Origin: Sthenelais limicola
Lineage: Eukaryota > Annelida > Polychaeta > Phyllodocida > Sigalionidae
Assembly: GCA_942159475.1 (NCBI GenBank)
Contig: OW804094.1
Coordinates: 132,852,755-132,916,754, forward strand
DNA length: 64,000 nt
Direction: 5' to 3'
The notes under the pieces are model-generated. The model was not told the origin of the DNA and made no database searches. It saw only the letters and a program-made list of their open reading frames with translations. Position numbers and translations under genes: made by a program. Positions 28,201-38,341 of the stretch are shown piece after piece (within the stretch, counting starts at the first letter, position 1; every line of letters starts with the position of its first letter).

Positions 28201-28298
28201 TCGGCAATAGAAAGGATAGGCTCAACAAGCGAAGTTTCCTCTGTTTCGTCATCAAACAACTTGCGTCGCGGCTGATTAGTAACTACTAATTGCTCCAT
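19218..28298 (-). CDS. Divergent phospholipid scramblase family protein, 252 aa
   Basis: Seven minus-strand coding exons: 28133-28298, 24282-24302, 22882-22965, 22346-22532, 21718-21817, 21502-21601, 19218-19318; phases agree throughout. Scramblases form a 12-strand beta barrel around a C-terminal hydrophobic helix and are linked to calcium-driven lipid flipping at the plasma membrane. Alignable parts: SYRYLHYTAYGGDGIKVFEG (res 69-88) with the KYEIKN..GQRVYF strand pair; VRVRLADTNG (109-118); LATVKWN..PWFEVFD (148-162) with the IGYVIQTW..PKFTI region; PRCIVCS (174-180) with GPCVVCS; LGTMEASYAVLGPKW (196-210) with VGKISKHWTG; and LDPRMKAAWISLMFLL (224-239) with the C-terminal helix. The Pro-rich N terminus and CCCPCC palmitoylation cluster are absent, and the calcium loop is reduced. 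The 21-bp exon has a weak acceptor, and skipping it also keeps frame. The ATG follows an acceptor by five bases, so an untranslated 5' exon is expected. Confidence 0.82.
20005..20029. repeat. Composite microsatellite (C)n(CA)n
   Basis: Poly-C of about 15 bases followed by CACACACA, inside the last scramblase intron. Confidence 0.9.
20395..20960. promoter_or_regulatory. CpG-dense patch in last scramblase intron
   Basis: The interval has many CG dinucleotides compared with its AT-rich surroundings. It includes two ETS-type motifs (ACGGAAGTG near 20783 and CCGGAAG near 20797). The plus strand has an open frame 20530-20723 beginning MVSATAEPGDPAKLGHWERV, without a recognised domain. It could be the promoter and first exon of a nested plus-strand gene, or an internal regulatory element. 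Confidence 0.25.
23013..23200. mobile_element. Foldback (MITE-like) element, family A, copy 4
   Basis: Starts TAGTCTATGCTCAGAG and ends GGCTGTGAGCCTAGACTG. About 188 bp, containing CCTCCAAACTGAGAGAAA, AGGACGCCTACTCCTGGACC and ATAGTAGGCGTCC. It lies in a scramblase intron and is one of the best-preserved full copies. Confidence 0.8.
25326..25356. repeat. Composite microsatellite (GT)n(G)n
   Basis: GT repeats followed by GGTGG and about 13 G, in a scramblase intron. Confidence 0.9.
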
Positions 28299-28870
28299 GG
28301 TTCCTGGAAACAATATACAATATACGTTAAGAAGAATATAGTGTCTACAGTGCACATCGCTAATAACATTTGTCACATATGTGTACATATCTATAAATGT
28401 AAATTGACTAGCCCATTTACAAGCAATTATAGTAGGCCCTATTACCATAAATAACTGTTTAAACTTTTCACAATCAATTTTAAAATCGTCGTTTAATTTC
28501 ATCTTTAATTTCAAAATAAACTACCATGCGCTGTAGCAAGTAAATAATTGGCATCCATTGGTACATGTTGAAGTTTCTTAATACTTTGCGTACTAACTGT
28601 CCAATGATTCTATCCCCCGAAGTTGGCTCGAAATAGAAAACAGTTCTTTAAATAAACAAACATGCACCACAATATTTCTTGAACAAGGCTATGCAGACAC
28701 CTACCGCTTTATCATAGCCTTGCCCACTTGGCGCCCGCTTTCCTATGTGTCGCTTTTGCCTCGCTGGAATTCGCTCTTGTCAAGTGGATGAAGATTCCCT
28801 CATAGATGGAACCCAGTGTCGTCACGCTTCGGTGGACTCACACTACACAGAAAAGGCAACTGCACTTATG
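28299..28870 (-). promoter_or_regulatory. Presumed 5' end of scramblase gene (untranslated exon and promoter)
   Basis: On the minus strand the first coding exon begins at 28303 after GTTTCCAG, five bases before the ATG, so an upstream non-coding exon is implied. A GC-richer stretch around 28710-28800 ends in a donor-like GCG followed by GTAGGT near 28707 and could be that exon. No TATA box is evident. Boundaries are not determined. Confidence 0.3.
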
Positions 28871-31800
28871 CAAAAATGTGCGATATTCCAGTCATTCTCC
28901 CTCCAGCGCGTATCGTTTTGAATTAAAGTGATACATTCTTAATTTCAGAGAGAAGTGCAATATCCCATTTGCGGTTTTCTTAAATATCCTTTAGCGTGCG
29001 AGGAAGGATCCGCAGGATCGGTAGACTTTGTGCACTGGCAACAATTACAGGGCAAATGTGTCAGCAGCAGCGGGATCCTTTTAGCATCACTGTATTTTTG
29101 CAGTATTTTAAAAGAAAAAATATTTGCACCTGTAGGAGTTGTGATAATGACCCATCTAGACACGATTCCTTCTCCCTCGCTGCTCGCCACCCACTTGCTT
29201 GTAAATAGGGATGAGGGATGGATAGCTGTGTGGGCTTGGCTCCTGTGACCAGCGACCAATTTGTGCTGGTTGTTAGTGGTTTTCTTATACCATGTCGCCC
29301 GCTTGGTAGAATGCTAGGGTCGATATAATGGGTCAATAATGCAAAAGGCCTGGCGGGATGGCGGGACCAACGATTGCCTCGCTGACAATGTATTGTTCAT
29401 TTGTTTGGGGCGCGCACAGTATTGTAGGTGAGTATTGAGGCACATCGCGTAGACCCAGCGACTGCCGGATGGCTGCCATTTGCTACCTTTCTTCGTACAC
29501 ACAACCATCCAGGTGGACATTTGTGAATGGCAGCGGAAAGCGGTATAGTCGGAATGTACACTCCAAGGCCCATATGTTTTTTCAAAAATAAACATTATTT
29601 GCTGAATGCAGTGCTTGGGTTCACGAGCTGAATGGGAATAGGGTGGGGGCGAAAGTTGTACGGATGCAATTTTTTCATTAGTTTAGCTATAGTGTTTCAC
29701 TGCTGGGAATTTATGCTAATGACCAAGTTTACACATGTTGATTTTATTCACAGTTAGAACTGCATGGTCGTGTTGGCGGGTCACGAACATCAATTTGAGT
29801 CGAGGCTAGGTTATGGTTCGGAAATAAATGAAATACTGGTTGAAAAGTGTCCCATTCATGGATATCCTTAATTTTTTTTAATTTCATCAGCATTATACTC
29901 TCTTTTTTAATCAGTGTTATTCAGAGTTATTCAGTGAAAAGATCCTTTATCTTCGGTCATGTGACTGTAAGTAATTGGGAATAAATTGGAACTAAATTTA
30001 GAGTAGAACGAAACCATTTACAAAAGTTCGATATTACAACAGTACCAATGGTGTACATTATGTCAACAACAACAGTTGGCGAATTAGTCATGCAATATGC
30101 TGATGTTGTCTTCGGGAAATATCTCATGGCGATTGTACAAGTATTAGTGCTCAGACCAAGCAATAAAACTGAAGACCAGCGTTGTAAATACTGTTTGCTT
30201 TCGTCATCGCAGTTATTTTCCTTAGGTCACAATACGCGCAAAGCTTCGGCACTACTTCGTGCAGTGAAACTTTCGTTAGCCGCTATCTTAAGTTTCTCTT
30301 AAGATATAGGGTCCTTTCACACGTGTTCTAACTACGGTTACATATCCCTTAGGCCTAAAGAAGTATAGAAGACAGCTACATGCAGTAAAGGTGCATAGAC
30401 GGTGCCAATGCATGCGCTCTTACACAATCAACATCCCCTAGATCATATCTGTATTTGTATGCAGTCAGCGATAGGTTGACGCTAAAGAACACTTATCCTT
30501 GCTATTCGTAGCGTGGGAGAACGCGAGGAGACTAGGAAGTGACAATGCGTGCATTCGGTGGAACTAAGGCATTTTAGGATTAAGGTAATTCAATGGATCG
30601 TAAGCGACCATGAATAGGTACACATGAGGGATGTGCATTTTCAGCCATCTACAACATGTTGAGAACCGCGTGGACGCCATTATTAGTTGCTCGCTCGCAC
30701 GGTGAAAAAGACAACAGGGTAACATAAAAGCTAATCGTTTTTTCCACCCAACTTGTTACACACGTAATGAGTTTAGTGTACGTTTTATTAGACAAAGATT
30801 TCCGTACAAAATTGGGCACAATATTTATAGAAAAATAGTAACAATTGTTCTCTTAGAACGCCAATATTCAGAATTTCAAGAATGTGTATCAATCATATGC
30901 CAGGCGAGTCATTTCATCTCACAAAATTTAAAGTATATAAAATGTCCATCTAGTCAACGATCCATACACCCAAAGACATATCCATCCGTCCAGCCTGGAT
31001 ATACATTCATTCATGCATACATTACATACACATACATTTATTACATTCACACATGGAACTAAATATGGTTCTCCTGCACACATAAATATTTGGATATTAA
31101 TACAGAAAGGTATATGCGTTACTGGAAATTCAAATCACATCTTTGGATAATTCATATCTTGGATTCATAATGACAATGGTGTATTATAACAAAAGGTTAC
31201 AAAATGATTCAGGTTCATTACGAAAAAATAATTCATATAAGATCTCAATCTTGTACAATTAACTATTGAAAGAATTCTTGTCATATCATAATTAGTTTAA
31301 AGAAAGCCATGTTTGAAACTTTAATAACATAGGATATGGTATAGTACTAGAAGTACAGAGCCGCGAAAGGGTGCTGTCAGCTGCTGTCCTCATGCCCAAG
31401 TAAACAGAAAAGTAACTGATTCTAATCTTGATTGACCATTCACGACCCTGTTACCTGGACCTGGGATTACATGGCTCACAATATTTTTCAGATTACCTTG
31501 CACTCAACCCACTGATCTATTAGAATTGAACTTATACTGATATAATTATGTGGCAGTGTACTACTATCTCTGAGAATTGGGAACAGAAACTCCACGAGAG
31601 TGAAAATAGCGAGAAGTGCCACGTTAAGCTGATGTTAGCTGCTATACATTCTGAATAAATATTTAATACCAAAGAAATACACCAAAGGTTGGATAAAGTC
31701 AAACCAAGTTGAATGAGTTTGTATTATGTATACCTACATGAAAGAATATAATAGGCCTAGTAGTCACAAATATCAATCTTTATATGACTGATGATATGAG

Positions 31801-32133
31801 TAAGGATCAATGACTAACATTTCTGGCCAAAAATGGAGATTATTGATACATTTAATCTCTGCCTCATGTGGTTATAGCCTCTAAATCATTCAAAGTAGAG
31901 ACTAAATGCCCTTAATAGGGCTCCTCAACTTGTATTGGTCACAATGCCTAACGACTGCTTGCGAATGGCGATGCGATCAAATCACCACTCGCAAGAAATC
32001 GCCTGATCCTTGCGACCTAGTGGAGGCTAGGGGTCCTATTAGATATTTCAATTATTAAACCACTTCAGCAGTGTGGCACATGTATGGAATGGTGTAAAAT
32101 AAAATGGTATCTATTAATTTAGGGCCATCAGTG
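28871..32133. other. Intergenic; probable 3' UTR of mucin-like gene at right
   Basis: No supported coding exon. The part adjoining 32134 is probably the 3' UTR of the mucin-like gene on the minus strand; minus-strand AATAAA complements (TTTATT) occur near 30786 and 31037. Around 31910-32045 a weak inverted-repeat pair (TTAATAGGGCTCCTC and GGGTCCTATTA) hints at a decayed foldback element. Confidence 0.4.
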
Positions 32134-35100
32134 TCAATGGAAATTGCCTATACGGACTGAACCTTCTGAAGAGGAGTCGAAAACTGCGTAGCTTGGATTT
32201 TCAAATTGAACTCCGGAGTCGTCCAATGCTTCATATCGTCTGTTTTGACTGAAAAGAATATGAAATGGTATTATAATAAATGATCAGGCAGAGGCATGAC
32301 ACAAATGAAATTAATCAAACTTCTTACAGATTATTTCTCTGTTACATACATATTTGTAAATAAATTTTCAAAATAAAGCTATTCTTGGTGTGTGGAGGAA
32401 AATTTATTTTGAGTATTCATATTCACACCCACAAGATTATCGTCGCAGAAAGAAAATTAATAAATCTTCTTGACACGTTAAGTATCTCTAAAACTTCGAT
32501 TAAATTGTATGAGTTTGTCAAATTTGGGGCAAAGCATGCCCCCTTGGCCTTCTGAAAAAATTGAAAAGTATTATCTTGTCTATTGGACTATCCTTTAATG
32601 CGAGTATGTAGCCCCATAAGACTATACTTTTGTTTCAACACACATGGTCCTAAAATGTATTTTTGTAGTTCTTGTTTGTAATCCTTAAGCTAGGCTTTAA
32701 GCTTCAATATTGCAATTGTAGTATAACCAGCAACCAATTACAAAAGGCATGTATAAATGTATGATTATGATCAGATTTTTTTCATCTTAAAAGATTTATC
32801 TGTCAAGATGTGCAAAGTTGTTGCGCGCTCTAACTTCAAATGTATTACTATGAAAATTAGATAAACTATCATAATTTCAGTGGATAATTTCACCGGTACT
32901 TCTTACTTGAGCACATTTTTTTCTTCGTCAAGTGATTGGTAGTATATGTTAAGACTTATATTGACTTATATTTTTCTGTAATCTCAAAAAAGGTCATAAC
33001 TTTAACTATAAGGTTCTCTCGGGCAAAAAGCTATATAACATATCACGCACTTTATATCATATACAATGGAAACTAGTATACTACCATACCCGCGACTGCA
33101 AAAGATACATCTCAAGCAATTAAAACAAGGGAAGAAGACAGAATGTTCCGAACGATGGGAAAATTAATAATTTCATTCACTTTAAGAATATTTGCATTTT
33201 TACTTTGCATTTCTTCAACATGTCTGCAACGTTTATATTCAATAAATAGAGAGAAATGTTAAAATACTTACTTCAGTTATTGGATAATTATGTATGTATT
33301 TAAATACGGAGGGAATAGGTTTCAACAGAAAACAAATTGAATCTAATTATATACCGAACACGTTTATATGTCAATCAATGTGATATTATATTATTTGGTT
33401 CATCTGAACAAATTTTATGCTATTATACGAAATTATACTTACACTGATTTGTAGACAAAGCAACCAATCGCAACCAAAAACGAAACTCCCAGTAGAGAAC
33501 AGGCTATAGCAAGTCCAATTGTGACACCTGTAGGGGAAGTGATTACAAACAAAATGTAAAATAAAAAATAACTCTGACTCATTGCCTCACTCATTCTCTT
33601 TTCCCCCAGACAATTGTCGACAACGATATATTATCACGAATCAAAAATGGATACATGTTCCACAATTGCAGCCTTAAATAGTAATACCCCATACGTTGTA
33701 CTAAGTATCTGTTGATATATAAGAGAGAGAATTGACCACATACCTAGTTCTCACATTTTTGCCGTAGAATAAGGTATAAAGTTATTGTCAACCCACAATG
33801 ATTATACCGTAAAGCTTATATTCAATAGAGGTCCCTATTGCCGATCATTGGTGGGTCAATCGATACGTCATACATTTTGAAATTCTTAAATTCTCCTGAT
33901 AAAGTAATGGTTAAACCTATTCTAAAACCCCAGAAAATTTCAAAACGGAGCCCGTTTTACGGTACCTCAGGTTTTTGCTCAGACCAAGTAGAGTGGCGCC
34001 AACTGGCGATCTTCAAAGTATTGGGCTTATCAGTTAATCCGATTTGCAAGTCAGTCATTCCTATGGTACACTAATTACTTTTCATATCATATATACATGT
34101 CATTTTGTTCGGATTATCTCTGATATACATCGGAAGAGGGAAAGATTAAAAAGATAATAATTTCTGGTACTAATTACAATGTCATTGTAGCCTACATGCC
34201 ATGCCTTTTTGAGCAAGGAATGGCTGTTAGATATAACAGTGTTAGCTATGTATGAAGGGCCACTCAAAAAGGCTCACTGGGCTAGTATAATATATATATA
34301 GCCGACTGCCATAATGGGAGAGAGTAAAAATTAAAGATATAAAAATGTCGTACAAGGTAGAGGAAAAACAAAATCAAATTTATGGTCTCAATTCCTAGCA
34401 GAATTGGAGGCGTGAAGCTTTAATACCAAGAGTGCAATATGCAGCTCAAGGTTTCGGTTATACTATTGTTGCACATTGTCTTAAATAATCGAGCAAAAGA
34501 TCTACCTAAGAATCGGTGGAGAGTTAAAGAAAAATCAGAAAAACCAAAATAAAAAATTAAAAAACACAAGGGACACGACATTAATGTCATTAGAATTGTA
34601 AGAACCTCGATGGCAGTTTATGTTGAATAAAACTTTTTAAAAACAAAATAAAAGAAAGAAAAAAAATATGTATCCCCGAACCAAATTGTGCTAAATTATT
34701 GACGGAAAGCTCGAGATCGTCTTTCCTGTCAAATTAAAGCCTAAACGTGTCTTGTTTCTTATTTAGCATTTATGCAGCCACAATGTGCAGGAATTATAAG
34801 GCTCACGGGGCACTAACCGTTTTAGTTCGATCCATGATCTTCCACCTATAGGGCTGTTGCATGAATCATTCATTAATAAGGGAAAGTGGAAAGTTAACAG
34901 AGGATAGGGGATAGTGGTTAGTTAGGAGTGAAGCGAAAGATGATAAGGGTTTTAGATGGTGGTATGTTTGTTGGGTTTGTGGCGGATAAGAAAATATATG
35001 CAGATACAGTGGGATCAAGTCAAGGTGTCAGTGCGTCAGTCCGTGTCGTCATAAATGATTAAGTTTCTGCTGGAATGGGTGCGGGGTAGGGAGGAACGTG

Positions 35101-38100
35101 TAATGGCATGCAGTTGTTTGTTCAGGAGTCACCACCTACGGGGTTACTGAGCTGACTTTTCAACTTCCTCTTGAATTCGTATAGTAGTCAGATAGTCGGT
35201 GCCCACCAGTCCTGAGCACAGGCCGAGCACAGGCAACATATTCACACTTGATGACCATAGTCTAGTTGGCCAAAATTCCTTTTTCGGAGAAACGAAGCAT
35301 TAACAATAAAATCTATCAATGGTATTAAGTTGGGAGAACTGAAAGACAACTTACCGACCCCGGCAGGTGGTGCATCGGTCACAACACCTAGATGGAAAGA
35401 ACAAAGCATAATCATTTTTAAAAGTTTAGATGGCATTGTTGGAGTCATGATCTGGGGCCTGTTGTATAAGCCCAACAAAGGAATCTTTCTGTGGGAATTC
35501 CTATATCTTTCTCCTTACTTCGGTGGGAATTCCCTACGGTAAAATACATTGTGTGTATAGACTATTCCTTCCCTAAAACATTCCTACCTAAGCAATATTT
35601 ATTATATTGTATGCTATTTTATCAGGCTGTTTATATTCAGCTCCATATTATTCTTCCACAAATCATCCATATTGTTGTATGATATTTTACCAGGCCTTTT
35701 ACATCAGCTTCATAGCTGTTCTTCCATTGATTCCTACGGTAGTATACTACCATCTGTTTTTGTGAGCAATGGGTTGTATTAGGATCCACTTTCCGAAACA
35801 GGAAAAATGTTGAGGTATAAATCAATGGATGCCTAATTCTAAATGATGACTGTTCTTCCACTAAAATGGTCTAGAACATTTTGCTCATTACATTTTAAGG
35901 ACGGGAATGTAAAACAGCTCGTCACTTATGTGCATGAGATAACTAATAAAATCAACGCCAACTTTATTATGTTCTTCATAAGTAACATCTATTAAATACT
36001 TCGGCCAACCCGATATACAGCGAGCCCCCTTCCCTTCGACTTATGTGCATGAAATGGCATATTTTTTATGTACTTTTTTACCTGATTAACCAATCGTTTC
36101 TCTACTTCCTTACAAAGTAGAAGTTTTAAATATTATGATTCTGTAAAACCGTACTTAAAGCGCGCTACATTCCCACCTATTACGACAAAAGCAGCCTTGC
36201 CTAGCTTACTCATTATGACTTATGGGACTGCTTTTATCAGTATTCTGCTGCTGTTGTATGTTTATACAAGAATTTGAAGACGACTCGGCAGGGAAATAAG
36301 GCTGCCAGTGAGGACACCTCGGGAAAGTATTCCGGCGGGTCTCCGAAATATAAATAATTATAGACTTTTATGTAAGCCCCACAGCAAAAACAACCGGACA
36401 AAATCCTCCAAAACTTTGGTCAAACGACTTTTAGCTGGGTTGGGAAAAGAACGGAACAAAAAGTAGAAAATCTTGAGTTTTCATTATGTTAACTGGGAGT
36501 GCAGTTTTAACCAATCTAAGGTATAAGACCCCGAAAATACACACCAGTGGATGTTGTTGTTTCTAAAGTAGTTGTTTTGCTGGTATCAGCTATGGTTGTT
36601 GAAATGGTGGTCGATGTGTCTGCTATTGAAGTTGCTGTGGTGCTTGCTTCTTGGGTTGCTGTGGGATACGCTTCTTCTGTTGTTGAGGTACTTGCTTCTT
36701 TTGTTGTTGAGGTACTTGCTTCTTCTGTTGTTGTGGTACTTGCTTCTTCGGTTGTTGAGGTACTTGCTTCTTCTGTTGTTGTGGTACTTGCTTCTTCGGT
36801 TGTTGTGGTACTTGCTTCTTCGGTTGTTGTGGTACTTGCTTCTTCAGTCGTTGTGGTCATTGTTTGTGTTGTTGTGGTACTTACTTCTTCGGTTGTTGTG
36901 GTCGTTGTTGGTAGTGTTGTTGTGGTACTTGCTTCTTCGGCTGTTGTGGTCGTTGTTGGTAGTGTTGTTGTGGTACTTGCTTCTTCGGTAGTTGTCGTCG
37001 TTGATGGTGGTGTTGTGGAGGTACTTATAATTGCTTCTTCGGTTGTTGTCGTCGTTATTGGTAATGTTGTTGGGACAGAAGTTGTAGAAGTAGAGGCGAA
37101 CACCATAGTTGTCTGTAAAGAACTCACTGAAGGGAAATAATGGAAAAAGTCAAACTTAGAATACAGCAAATTGTATGTATATGTATATTATGAAAAATAT
37201 GGGGACTGTGTTAAAGCGTTAACGATAAATGCCAATATCGCATATACAAGATTTCAGACACATGAATGCGATTTATTTTCTTGTAAATCTCTCCAACATT
37301 GCTGACATACTGCTTTGTCCTCACACAAAAACACAGGGTGTAAAATGTAGTTTGGCAAACTATTTTTCGGCTCTGAAGGTGACTAATGTACCCGTTTTTT
37401 AACTCACCATAATACAAATTTAGGACACTCCCTGTTTTTATTACATCTGCCGGTAATGTACTGTGTCAGCTATGCATCTAGAGCTTTTAGGAAAATGCAT
37501 GCCCCTATAGCCTAGGGAACGGTTTATTGGCTTTTTTTCAATTTTGACTTTGTCAAGTCAAAGTTTAAAAAGAATCCATGATTCCTTCATTACATTATTG
37601 AACCCTCGCGTATTTACCTTTAAGATTTGAGAATAAAAAGCATATTCGAATGACACAAATATTCGCATTGGCCATATGGCCCATTAAAATAAAAATGTTC
37701 ACAAATGAGTCCAAGTGTCAACATTACACAGGTGTGACATTACAAAATATCTTTGTCATTAATCTTACTATTGTAACTATTTAGAAAATGTTGTATAAAA
37801 GGACATCAATATCAGGGCCATTATAAATCTAACTCACTTAATTTTGATATTTCAACAATATGGCATATATGATATTACGATATGTAATATCTGAAAGAGT
37901 GACATTTTATGATATCAGAAATCAGTTTATATGAATTTCTATTTAGTCCTGGTAGGATGTGTTATGATATGATATTTTTAGATATTGGTTCGGACATTCT
38001 GGCATCCAAATAAGTCATTTCTATGGCAGGAACTATGAGAAGAAGAATTGACTCTTCCTTAACAAAATATTTCGATAAGAACTTTAATTCGATGGTATAA

Positions 38101-38341
38101 ATTATACGGTAAATACAACTATCAAAACAGCCACAAACAGTATATTGCTCCTATGCTGTTCGTAATTGTTAAGTCTGTATTCAAGCTGCATCATTACATT
38201 GGTATCTATGAGGCAGGTGACATTTAGGTCACTTCTCGATAGTGATAGAGAGGAATAAGGTCTGATATTGTTTTATAAAGACGCTCACTACTTACCAACA
38301 AACACGACCAATAGCCCAAGTGATAGAGATCCGCAAGCCAT
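32134..38341 (-). CDS. Mucin-like type I membrane protein with FXNPXY tail, 286 aa
   Basis: Five minus-strand exons: 38296-38341, 36545-37126, 35355-35387, 33443-33527, 32134-32248. They total 861 bp and the phases agree at every junction (1, 1, 1, 2). Start ATG is in good context (AAACATGG). Exon 1 plus the start of exon 2 gives a signal peptide, MACGSLSLGLLVVFVVSSLQ. Residues about 22-205 are almost entirely Thr, Ser, Glu and Ala with repeated EEASTTTT blocks, expected to be densely O-glycosylated. A short linker (VVTDAPPAGV) precedes a transmembrane helix at 222-246 (TIGLAIACSLLGVSFLVAIG...). The 40-residue cytosolic tail has YEAL (254-257, YXXphi type) and FENPSY (264-269), matching the LDL-receptor FXNPXY signal bound by PTB/clathrin adaptors. 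The stop is followed by non-coding sequence. The ortholog is not recognised. The exon 2 donor (GTGTGT) is the least certain border. Confidence 0.85.
35600..35760. repeat. Dispersed tandem-repeat units, same family as 5905-6325
   Basis: Units such as TATTTTACCAGGCC, CAGCTTCATAGCTGTTCTTC and GGTAGTATACTACCATCTG match the array in the HMBS intron. They lie in intron 2 of the mucin-like gene, just above its small third exon in coordinate terms. Confidence 0.6.
36600..37060. repeat. 24-bp coding repeat of the mucin-like exon
   Basis: On the minus strand a 24-bp unit encodes EEASTTTT or close variants (EEASTSTT, LPTTTTTA) about 13 times. The low-complexity composition leaves other frames open too, including two plus-strand frames of 197 and 139 codons (Val/Ser and Leu/Trp-rich). 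These are shadows: the splice sites, signal peptide, TM helix and tail support only the minus-strand reading. Confidence 0.85.

Noticed and set aside
34200..34280. Inverted GCCTTTTTGAG / CTCAAAAAGGC pair
   Set aside because: Only 11 bp arms with a long loop and no second copy; not enough to call an element or hairpin RNA.
36547..37140. Plus-strand 197- and 139-codon frames across the mucin exon
   Set aside because: They are antisense shadows of the EEASTTTT repeat: Val/Ser or Leu/Trp low complexity with no start, splice or domain support.
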